A stretch of DNA of 16,938 bases from Baffinella frigidus (lineage: Eukaryota; Cryptophyceae; Cryptomonadales; Baffinellaceae), in NCBI GenBank assembly GCA_026770585.1, contig MU646420.1, positions 54,294-71,231 of the forward strand, given 5' to 3'. The notes beneath the pieces were generated by a model. It saw only the letters and a program-made list of their open reading frames with translations. It was not told the origin of the DNA and searched no databases. The position numbers were made by a program, and so were the translations under genes. Shown one piece after another: positions 11,201 through 13,708 of the stretch (positions are counted from its first letter, which is position 1; each line of letters begins with the position of its first letter).

Positions 11201-11408
11201 CACGCCCCTCCGGGCACGCCCAGGCCCCGCCCACCCATCACGCATCCCTCCAACTCAGCGGGCGCATCAGCTCCAAAAAAGGATCGTCCGGCAGGCGGAG
11301 CACCTGGAAGAGCAGTGGGCTCTTCGGCACGGGCCTGAGAGAGGCGACGCCCATCCCCGCAGCGGGGACGGCCATCGCGATGGCCAGCAGAGAGAGAAAG
11401 GTCCGCAT
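663..11408 (-). CDS. GH13 alpha-amylase-like enzyme with signal peptide, 17 exons, 3' end outside window
   Basis: Hydrolase acting on alpha-1,4-glucan. Exons, in coding order: 11304-11408, 10949-11143, 10446-10509, 9617-9684, 7949-8065, 7244-7319, 6935-7032, 6333-6491, 5389-5464, 4544-4608, 3977-4078, 3697-3750, 2753-2851, 2115-2189, 1178-1245, 956-1007, 663-712. Joined they read 507 codons without a stop. The four GH13 regions are in order: region I DFVPNH (residues 146-151), region II DGVRCDMAM with nucleophile Asp234, region III VAECYWD with acid/base Glu284, region IV RFLENHDE with Asp340. VNTRV and LGVWQTG near the start and TIPGLHFVHDGQ after region IV also match this bacterial-type branch. 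A hydrophobic signal peptide (about 1-20) precedes the catalytic domain; no Phe follows it, which argues against a plastid stroma address and for secretion, the endomembrane system or the periplastid space. The C-terminal beta domain is present up to a split codon at 663; the remaining exon was not found. Most introns are swollen with 7-bp repeats, foldback elements and exon-edge copies. Catalytic assignment is strong; exact substrate and compartment are inferred. Confidence 0.9.
721..955. repeat. degenerate TTTAGGG array, amylase intron 16
   Basis: Telomere-like heptamers TTTAGGG, TTTAGTG, TTGAGGG fill nearly the whole intron; 1024-1166 in intron 15 is a cleaner TTTAGGG array. Confidence 0.95.
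956..1007 (-). CDS. amylase exon 16 (residues 474-491)
   Basis: A phase-2 Phe codon and then GALRGTKVQLVDGLSDK. Acceptor ACAG|C, donor AAG|GTCTAA. Fits the position of the family segment with the loop around DLLSG. Confidence 0.8.
1178..1245 (-). CDS. amylase exon 15 (residues 452-473)
   Basis: Encodes VLTVVNFCENVSNGHIILP, matching LVVVNLS in the C-terminal beta domain. Acceptor GAAG|GTG, donor CTT|GTCAGC in phase 2. Confidence 0.85.
1284..1342 (-). repeat. copies of amylase exon 15 5' edge and upstream intron
   Basis: The block CACCTTCAAAAGTC...GGGTCAGCAT (1242-1272) recurs at 1313-1342, with a shorter middle copy at 1284-1307, so the area before the exon 15 acceptor is a three-unit tandem repeat. 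Confidence 0.7.
1372..1488 (+). repeat. GAA/TTC triplet microsatellite in amylase intron 14
   Basis: About 35 GAA/AAG triplets with a few interruptions; the pre-mRNA strand carries UUC. It produces spurious poly-Leu and poly-Phe frames. Confidence 0.95.
1487..1556 (-). repeat. variant copy of amylase exon 14
   Basis: Reads GPSFNWIIAHIKAD in one frame, against GNPSFDRIIAHAHIKGD in exon 14. An AG lies upstream (GATAG) but there is no GT after it. Could be a relic or an unused alternative exon. Confidence 0.65.
1590..1700. repeat. dispersed repeat fragment (ATGTCCCTACGG family)
   Basis: CTTATGTCCCTACGGGTTGCCTACCGTAGG ... GAGTCCGCTGTGTGGC is related to 8937-9035 (ATACGTCCCTACGGATGGCC ... GTAGTCCGCTGGGCGG); a shorter piece, CTATGTCCCTACGG, is at 7681-7694. 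Function unknown; probably another non-coding element. Confidence 0.55.
1773..1980. repeat. foldback with 58-bp imperfect arms
   Basis: Arms 1773-1832 and 1922-1980 pair (GTCCATCTA / TAGATGGAC and CCCTAATAA / TTATTAGGG within them). TTAGATGGAC is shared with the foldbacks at 6008 and 7341, so this may be a distant or composite member of that family. Confidence 0.6.
1847..1917 (-). repeat. decayed copy of amylase exon 14 with donor
   Basis: Matches exon 14 from GATGGCAACCCGTCGTT to ATG|GTACCCC but has a net loss of bases that breaks the frame. It lies in the loop of the inverted repeat 1773-1980. Confidence 0.75.
2115..2189 (-). CDS. amylase exon 14 (residues 427-451)
   Basis: Encodes VTPSGDGNPSFDRIIAHAHI then KGDQM, the strand pair before VLTVVNF. 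Acceptor CCAG|GTG, donor ATG|GTACCC. Four further full or partial copies of this exon lie in introns 13 and 14; this one was chosen because both splice sites and the frame fit. Confidence 0.8.
2243..2276 (-). repeat. copy of amylase exon 14 5' edge with acceptor
   Basis: CCCAACCAG|GTGACTCCCT repeats the start of exon 14 about 80 bp upstream, AG kept. A further copy, AACAG|GTTACTCCCCCAGGGGA, lies at 2410-2442. Confidence 0.8.
2528..2588 (-). repeat. copy of amylase exon 13 3' edge with donor
   Basis: About 60 bp nearly identical to 2749-2810, encoding GNDALRDCDFHRCN before GTACGC. It contains the GT donor and lies 222 bp into intron 13. Confidence 0.9.
2753..2851 (-). CDS. amylase exon 13 (residues 394-426)
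   Basis: Encodes DPRVAEGYTALIKAL then GNDALRDGDFHRCN, matching the AFYDRLLAAL-RDGDW helix that leads into the C-terminal beta domain. Acceptor TGCAG|GAT, donor AAC|GTAAGC, the most standard donor in the gene. Confidence 0.88.
2862..2990. repeat. TTTCGGG then TTCCGGG array, amylase intron 12
   Basis: Two homogeneous 7-bp variants side by side. Related TTTCGGG arrays are at 2196-2230 and 3840-3905; TTCCGGG at 2448-2480. Confidence 0.95.
3017..3046 (-). repeat. copies of amylase exon 12 3' edge
   Basis: GTCAACCGCCG...GGGCAC here, and GTCAACCG-TTCCCCTCAAAGCAC at 3391-3415, repeat exon 12's end and its GC donor region (3692-3720). Weaker copies are at 4373-4388 and 4521-4540 (CTCAAG|GCCCAC) in intron 10. 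Confidence 0.6.
3436..3618. mobile_element. Stowaway-like MITE, 183 bp, with TA duplication
   Basis: Terminal arms of about 62 bp (3436-3497 and 3558-3618) are near-perfect inverted repeats starting GAGCTATTCCGGTAGGAC. TA flanks both ends (3434-3435, 3619-3620). The host sequence around it, CCCGGGCAGGTTTC...GGCGG-AACTGAT, occurs uninterrupted at 3050-3086, an empty paralogous site with a single TA. A/T-rich centre, no coding. TA duplication fits Tc1/mariner-type MITEs. Confidence 0.85.
3697..3750 (-). CDS. amylase exon 12 (residues 376-393)
   Basis: Encodes EGRVRRISMHVNRRFPLK; the join GQ-Q-EGR matches the family GQLEGRRVRLPV. Acceptor GCAG|GAG. The in-frame donor is again GC: AAG|GCACGA. 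The 3' boundary is the least certain of the set. Confidence 0.72.
3977..4078 (-). CDS. amylase exon 11 (residues 342-375)
   Basis: Encodes KTNIASAVISFTIPGL then HFVHDGQQ, matching the strand after region IV (LPG-FHEGQ). Acceptor ACAG|GAC. There is no GT near the end; the frame and the next exon require donor CAG|GCACGC, a GC-AG intron. Confidence 0.88.
4173..4228 (-). repeat. copy of amylase exon 11 5' edge with acceptor
   Basis: Repeats 4046-4100 at an offset of 127 bp: ACAG|GACCGGGCGGCAGACTC. The AG is intact. A shorter remnant (CCACGAGTCCGCC) is at 4341-4355. Confidence 0.88.
4544..4608 (-). CDS. amylase exon 10, GH13 region IV (residues 320-341)
   Basis: Encodes HLNANMDYQKKL then VRFLENHDE; Asp340 is the transition-state stabiliser. 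Acceptor ACAG|GG completes the phase-1 codon; donor GAG|GTACCC. Confidence 0.93.
4612..5310. repeat. TTTGGGG, TTCCGGG and TCTCCGG arrays, amylase intron 9
   Basis: 4624-4800 is mostly TTTGGGG, 5024-5075 is TTCCGGG, 5188-5262 is TCTCCGG changing abruptly to TTCCGGG at about 5262. All keep a 7-bp period. Confidence 0.95.
4691..5027 (-). repeat. three copies of amylase exon 10 5' edge
   Basis: The acceptor region CGACAG|GGCACCTGAACGC (4592-4623) recurs at 4691-4727, 4811-4836 and 4995-5027, each with the AG and each followed by its own 7-bp array (TTTGGGG, TTTCGGG, TTCCGGG). Intron 9 is thus a higher-order repeat of exon edge plus array. Confidence 0.85.
5143..5340 (-). repeat. two copies of amylase exon 9 3' edge with donor
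   Basis: GCCGTGCAAG|GTC occurs at 5143-5176 and 5315-5340 as well as in the true exon end (5384-5420). GT is kept in both. Confidence 0.85.
5389..5464 (-). CDS. amylase exon 9 (residues 295-319)
   Basis: Encodes KFGFDFCYDKTLYDRL, the family segment GFDYCYDKRLYDRL. Acceptor GCAG|AAG, donor AAG|GTCTTC (phase 1). Its 5' edge is copied at 5808-5842 on the far side of a foldback element. Confidence 0.92.
5484..5799. mobile_element. 316-bp near-complete palindromic MITE
   Basis: Two arms of about 150 bp meet at a short centre (CCTGGTA / TACCAGG around 5630-5648). Matching blocks include CTAGTTTCTAAT, GCTGGAGGGGCCTATTTA and TTTGTACCAGGATAA. Ends read TCCCTA / TAGGGA. It is much richer in A/T than the neighbouring sequence. 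No clear target-site duplication; instead it is bracketed by two copies of the exon 9 start. Confidence 0.85.
5808..5842 (-). repeat. copy of amylase exon 9 5' edge with acceptor
   Basis: GAGCAG|AAGTTTGGCTTCGACT repeats the start of exon 9 (5436-5470) on the far side of the palindromic element. Reads KFGFDFCYD in frame. Confidence 0.88.
6008..6147. mobile_element. 140-bp foldback element, copy 1
   Basis: Ends CCACTTAGCAGC / GCTGCTAAGTGG; internal GTACAAATAGTTTAGAT is shared with the copy at 7341. Near its left end is a perfect 24-bp palindrome (6033-6056, core CGCCTTGAATTCAAGGCG) not found in the other copy. Confidence 0.75.
6333..6491 (-). CDS. amylase exon 8, GH13 region III (residues 242-294)
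   Basis: Encodes DVLDKTWGARLAPFG, QFWPAAI and VAECYWDREYELQ; Glu284 is the acid/base. Acceptor GCAG|GAT, donor CAG|GTTATG. The longest exon segment with clear family identity. Confidence 0.93.
6459..6716 (-). repeat. 82-bp direct duplication covering amylase exon 8 5' edge
   Basis: 6459-6540 is repeated at 6635-6716 (offset 176). The copy carries the acceptor GCAG|GATGTGCTGGACAAG and about 33 exonic bases plus the intron next to it (TTCAGGGCGTGATCAGTAC). Between the copies are further short echoes (GACGTG, CAGTACTG). Confidence 0.92.
6792..6815 (-). repeat. copy of amylase exon 7 3' edge with donor
   Basis: GGCCATGCTCATCTGCGAG|GTATGC repeats the last 8 codons of exon 7 (6933-6955); its donor GTATGC is closer to consensus than the true GTCCCC. 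Confidence 0.9.
6935..7032 (-). CDS. amylase exon 7, GH13 region II (residues 209-241)
   Basis: The split Gly codon gives NY-GNPAARE, then DGVRCDMAML with Arg232 and the catalytic nucleophile Asp234. Acceptor CCAG|GC, donor GAG|GTCCCC. Both edges of this exon have copies in the flanking introns (7121-7143 and 6792-6815). Confidence 0.93.
7121..7143 (-). repeat. copy of amylase exon 7 5' edge
   Basis: AAGGCAACCCCGCGGCACGC repeats the first 20 bases of exon 7 (7012-7034), about 110 bp into intron 6; the acceptor AG is kept. Confidence 0.82.
7143..7232. repeat. TTTGGGG array, amylase intron 6
   Basis: About nine nearly perfect TTTGGGG units, then TTTAGGG next to the exon 6 donor. Confidence 0.95.
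7244..7319 (-). CDS. amylase exon 6 (residues 184-208)
   Basis: Encodes VGDKVFAHGKDMYYDGWEDT then VQINY, matching the AHGRDPYF-GW-DT-QLNY segment between regions I and II. Acceptor CAG|GTG, donor ACG|GTCAAC in phase 1. Confidence 0.9.
7341..7479. mobile_element. 139-bp foldback element, copy 2
   Basis: Ends CCACTTACCAGC / GCTGCTAAGTGG and shares GTACAAATCGTTTAGATGGA and CGGTGGCTGCTAAGTGG with the copy at 6008. No reading frame inside. Confidence 0.75.
7724..7935. repeat. TCTAGGG array, amylase intron 5
   Basis: GGGTCTA units from 7724 to about 7835, then GGGGCTTC units and degenerate TTTAGGG. The TCTAGGG variant dominates only here. Confidence 0.95.
7949..8065 (-). CDS. amylase exon 5, GH13 region I (residues 145-183)
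   Basis: Begins IDFVPNHMAVDHPW, so the joined sequence LRLM-IDFVPNH carries region I with the conserved His151. Acceptor GCAG|ATC, donor AAG|GTTGCA. Its 5' edge, with acceptor, is repeated at 8431-8492. Confidence 0.93.
8038..8900 (-). repeat. tandem segmental duplication including amylase exon 5 5' edge
   Basis: 8038-8098 recurs at 8431-8492 nearly unchanged (AACCACATGGCGG with acceptor CGCAG|ATCGACTTCG). The following sequence is also repeated: GAGGGGGAAACGCTG at 8209 and 8680, GCGTTTGGTG-like at 8241 and 8712, AAACTAAGGGG-CAGCACC at 8414 and 8732. Period is 390-480 bp because the 7-bp arrays differ in length. Confidence 0.88.
8937..9035. repeat. dispersed repeat fragment (ATGTCCCTACGG family), second copy
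   Basis: Shares both ends with 1590-1700, with an internal CCTACTGTAGGG-type palindrome that also appears in the elements at 12639-14172. Confidence 0.5.
9111..9480 (-). repeat. degenerate tandem copies of amylase exon 4 3' edge
   Basis: CTCATG|GTGAGACCCC, the end of exon 4 and its donor (9609-9641), recurs at 9451-9480, 9281-9312 and, weaker, 9171-9186, each next to TGCAGTCA-CCTCGTG and C-rich CCCTAACCC runs, with a period of roughly 110-170 bp. Confidence 0.8.
9617..9684 (-). CDS. amylase exon 4 (residues 122-144)
   Basis: Joins in phase 1 to exon 3 to give DFGGDEALLRLRDRCHAKG and then LRLM, the helix and strand before region I. Acceptor ACAG|AC, donor ATG|GTGAGA. Its 3' edge is copied three times downstream in intron 4. 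Confidence 0.9.
9692..9990. repeat. TTTAGGG array, amylase intron 3
   Basis: Degenerate TTTAGGG/TTTGGGG heptamers directly upstream of exon 4's acceptor. Confidence 0.95.
10000..10440. other. unique-looking part of amylase intron 3
   Basis: About 440 bp without the 7-bp repeats and with no recognisable protein. It contains a hairpin GTAACACGG/CCGTGTTAC (10345-10387). Short open frames here look fortuitous. Confidence 0.5.
10446..10509 (-). CDS. amylase exon 3 (residues 101-121)
   Basis: Contains CSSPFAVTDYSC, matching the SPYAVTDY strand of this family. The acceptor GGCAG|GGC was chosen because an in-frame TAA lies just upstream of it; the donor is AAAG|GTCCGC (phase 1). Confidence 0.8.
10541..10760. 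repeat. GTGTAGG and TTGGGGG array, amylase intron 2
   Basis: GTGTAGG-type heptamers (10548-10600, 10655-10680) and TTGGGGG (10680-10710). Confidence 0.93.
10949..11143 (-). CDS. amylase exon 2 (residues 36-100)
   Basis: The exon starts after GCAG with VNTRVLIDE, the first beta strand of the GH13 barrel (family: NTRVWL), and contains ATLDDFPDADLERIAGDGYD and the family hallmark LGVWQTG. It ends EPCMK at AAG|GTACCC. Phase 0 at both ends. Confidence 0.9.
11304..11408 (-). CDS. amylase exon 1 (residues 1-35)
   Basis: The ATG at 11408-11406 starts a reading frame MRTFLSLLAIAMAVPAAG, a typical signal peptide with a small-residue cleavage area, followed by a short basic linker. The exon ends LLFQ at CAG|GTGCTC. 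No better upstream Met was seen before the divergent gene. Confidence 0.85.
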
Positions 11409-11600
11409 TCCGCCTCCCACTAGGATCCGACCCAAGCAAGATAAAAGATTGACGCCGGTTCGAGGTGTATGAATTCCACATCGCAACGTTTCGTCGCTAA
11501 ACGTGTTTCGTGGTACAAAGGGTCCAGCAACGGCTCCAATTACCAATACTTTTGGGTATTTCCCGGAAGAATCAACTTATGAGAAATCACTACCCAAAGG
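11409..11600. promoter_or_regulatory. intergenic region between divergent genes
   Basis: Only 192 bp separate the start codons of the amylase (minus) and the plastid-targeted protein (plus), so both promoters and 5' leaders must share it or overlap. It is free of the 7-bp repeats and richer in A/T than its surroundings. It holds an inverted repeat ACGTTT-N7-AAACGT (11486-11504) with ACGT cores, and a small hairpin around 11548-11562 (AATAC/GTATT). No convincing TATA box; GATAAAAG lies at about 11440. Confidence 0.6.
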
Positions 11601-12417
11601 ATGGCGTGGGCACCGCTCCTGCTTCTCCTGTTAGCAATGGCGGCGTCGCACAGCGCCGCGTTCGCCCCGGCACCACCGTCCGCCACCGCGCTCCGCTCCT
11701 TCCGGCCACTTCAGGGTGCTGCGGCGCTCCGCACACTGGAGCAAGGCCCCACTTTCGCGGCCCCCCCGCTCCGCAACGGCGCTCTGATCGTTCGGTTTGC
11801 GGAGGAAGAGGGTGCAGGAGGTAAGGGTCGGGTGGGGAGTGGGAAGGACGACATTCTGAGGAAGCTGGCGAAGGCGGATGCGTCCAAGGGTCCGGAGCCG
11901 CCTCCCAAGAAGGAGAAGGGTGCTCTCCCGGAGTGGTGAGCGAGCGCCCTCACCTCATCAACATTGAAGGCTATGGCTACGAGGGCGGGGCCAGTCTGGT
12001 TGCTCATGGTGGCCAGGCTGACTTCCGCCCAGGCCTCTTATGTTTTCCCAACACCACGCTGCCGGGGATCCTTGGGCCGTTGCTAACCCTCTCAAGCCAG
12101 CTGGGATCCTGGCTTGCCACGTATCATTACCACCCCAGCGCGGTGTTTCGCTTCTCTACTTTGGCGTTTCATCTGAAGGCGCCACGCACACCCACGCACT
12201 AGCTCCGCAGCCCCGCCCTCGCTTGACTTGCCTCGCGTGCTGCATCCCCCTCTCCTCTCCTCACCCTCCCCCCTCCCTTCCTTTCCCCGGTCGAGCCATG
12301 CTGTCAATAAACGCTGCTGCCCCCCCCGGCAGGGCCTACTTTGTGGCGCCCATCGCAGGCGTAGTTGTGGCGTTTGCTGTCCAACAGGTTACTAAGGCGC
12401 CGCTCCCGTTTGGCTGA
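11601..12417 (+). CDS. plastid-targeted single-span membrane protein, unknown family (two exons)
   Basis: Exons 11601-11935 and 12333-12417, 139 residues. The start MAWAPLLLLLLAMAASHSAA is a signal peptide; cleavage before FAPAPPSATALRSF gives a Phe-led, Ser/Ala/Arg-rich transit peptide, the bipartite signal for complex red plastids. A second Ala/Arg stretch up to about residue 60 could be a lumen or membrane-sorting part. The mature part has an acidic, then Lys-rich stretch (KDDILRKLAK, PPPKKEKGALPEW) and then one hydrophobic span, YFVAPIAGVVVAFAVQQV, close to the C terminus. The splice joins TG|G to make a Trp codon, with donor GTGAGC and acceptor GGCAG after a long pyrimidine tract. If the intron is kept, TGA follows at once and the protein lacks its membrane span. 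A thylakoid role is plausible from the layout, but I do not recognise the family. Confidence 0.8.
12333..12417 (+). CDS. exon 2 of the plastid-targeted protein
   Basis: Carries the whole membrane span and the C terminus KAPLPFG before TGA. It follows GGCAG and a C/T tract (12246-12292). The short open frame starting at 12298 would put part of the intron into the protein; the spliced reading is preferred because it keeps the phase and continues LPEW directly into the span. Confidence 0.78.
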
Positions 12418-12638
12418 CCAGGCTGTCTCTGCTGGGTCCAGCTTGAAAAAAAACCATGGCGGCCGTGTCATGTTGGTGTCAATGAAGGTCTTCTCGACAC
12501 GACTTGCCTCGACACACGGCTCCAGCTGCAGCCGCCGATGTGTTTGCGTGTACTCATGCAACGCATCGGTTTATAGATCTCATCCTTGGAGCCTCAACTC
12601 GAATAGTTTCACGGAGATGCTGTTTCACACCACGAGCA

Positions 12639-12754
12639 CAGGGGTGCCTCGCTCATGAGAAAGCGCTTCCCCCTAAGACCCTGCAGTAGGGCTATGCCTA
12701 GGACCCTATGGTGGTCCTGGGGGGGGGGGGGGTCTTATGGGCGAGGTACCCCTG
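12639..12754. mobile_element. foldback MITE, 116 bp (CAGGGGTACC family, copy 1)
   Basis: Ends CAGGGGTGCCTCGCTCATGA and its complement GGGCGAGGTACCCCTG; the inner part CCTATGGTGGTCC with a G run is shared by the family. Lies just after the plastid-protein gene. Confidence 0.82.
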
Positions 12755-12811
12755 CATCGCCTGAGTCCCGACCACTTGGGGACAACCCCCATGTCAAGTC
12801 ACTCCCGACTA

Positions 12812-12840
12812 CAGGGGTACCTTGCTCATCAGAAACGTCA
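12812..12840 (+). mobile_element. solo end of the CAGGGGTACC family
   Basis: CAGGGGTACCTTGCTCATCA preceded by TA, without a matching right end nearby; a truncated copy. Confidence 0.6.
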
Positions 12841-12917
12841 CTCCCGCGCCCTAAGCCCCAACCCCTGCACGGGCGGGACTGTGTTCAAGCAGGACCTCCT
12901 CTCTACACGGGCAGCTA

Positions 12918-13047
12918 CAGGGGTACCTCGCTCATAAGAAACCGCCTCCCCCTCTAGCTAGGGCCCTGTAGTAGGCCTGTGCCTAGCTAGGGCCCTAGGG
13001 TGGTCCCTAGGGGGGGGGGGCAGTTTATTATGAGCGAGGTACCCCTG
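12918..13047. mobile_element. foldback MITE, 130 bp (CAGGGGTACC family, copy 2)
   Basis: CAGGGGTACCTCGCTCAT ... ATGAGCGAGGTACCCCTG flanked by TA on both sides (12916-12917, 13048-13049), consistent with a TA target-site duplication. Internal GGGCCCTGTAGTAGG and G run. Confidence 0.87.
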
Positions 13048-13175
13048 TACACACTCTCCTCTCCGAGAGTCTTGCATACGCCTGTCGCCCCTCCTGGCAC
13101 ACCCTTCCTGTCACACAGGTTACGAATGCGGGTCCGGGTGCTGAGAGAGACGCAGAACCAGCCCATGCCGCCCAG

Positions 13176-13219
13176 CTTACGCGCGGGGGGGCGGGCGGGG
13201 GCAGGGCTTGCAGTGTCGG
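13176..13219 (-). repeat. decayed copy 2 of phosphorylase terminal exon
   Basis: Repeats the last 12 or so codons and stop (reading TGC AAG CCC TGC CCC CGC, later CGC GCG TAA in frame). Next to it, at 13152-13166, is a fragment of the exon g 3' edge with its GT. Together with CT microsatellite and a TATTAATAC box it makes one of three repeat units in 13150-13583. Confidence 0.8.
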
Positions 13220-13221
13220 AG

Positions 13222-13225
13222 AAGC

Positions 13226-13260
<35 letters not shown>

Positions 13261-13278
13261 CGAGAGAGAGAGCGAGAG
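13222..13278. repeat. GA microsatellite blocks after phosphorylase stop
   Basis: GA/GAGC tracts at 13222-13278 and 13395-13433 form part of the three-unit repeat; a longer GA block, 13668-13760, fills the last phosphorylase intron. Confidence 0.93.
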
Positions 13279-13340
13279 CGACCTGTATTAATACAAACAC
13301 GGATAGTATCACCCCTCCTTTCCCTCCTTTCCCTCCTTTC

Positions 13341-13393
13341 ACACCCACCCCGCTTACGAGCGGGGGTCGGGGGCAGGGCGTGCAGTTCCAGAG
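13341..13393 (-). repeat. decayed copy 1 of phosphorylase terminal exon
   Basis: Repeats the sequence around TGGAACTGCA-GCCCTGCCCCCG and the stop area, but lost bases put it out of frame. Followed, as in the true unit, by CACCCACC and a CCTCC tract. Confidence 0.8.
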
Positions 13394-13437
13394 CAGAGTG
13401 AGCGAGAGAGAGCGAGAGAGAGAGCGAGAGAGAGGCC

Positions 13438-13443
13438 TTTATT
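13438..13443 (-). terminator. candidate polyadenylation signal of the phosphorylase
   Basis: AATAAA on the minus strand, 56 bases after the stop codon and within TATTAATAAAGG. The matching spot in the downstream copy (about 13281-13290) reads AATACA instead. Confidence 0.5.
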
Positions 13444-13498
13444 AATACAAACACGTATGCTGTCACCCCTCCTTCCACACACGCTCCTGACCCACCGC

Positions 13499-13583
13499 TT
13501 ACGCGCGGGGGTCGGGGCGGGGGCAGGGCTTGCAGTTCCAGATGATCTTTGCGTACTCGTCGATGGTACGATCCGTCGAGAAC
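13499..13583 (-). CDS. phosphorylase terminal exon and stop
   Basis: [19 protein letters not shown] then CPRPDPRA and TAA. The exon closes at a family-typical point, shortly after IW. Two decayed copies of its 3' half follow downstream. Confidence 0.92.
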
Positions 13584-13654
13584 CTGCGGTTGCGGTTCAG
13601 GGTTTAGGGTTTAGGATCTGTGGTTTATGGTTCAGGCAGACGTGTTTGTTGCGT

Positions 13655-13708
<54 letters not shown>

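Noticed and set aside
10788-11340. Plus-strand frames opposite amylase exon 2
   Set aside because: Shadow frames in GC-rich coding sequence; the minus strand carries the conserved GH13 motifs.
12298-12417. An independent 39-codon gene starting at 12298
   Set aside because: The part before 12333 reads across the polypyrimidine and acceptor region; the spliced reading explains it better.
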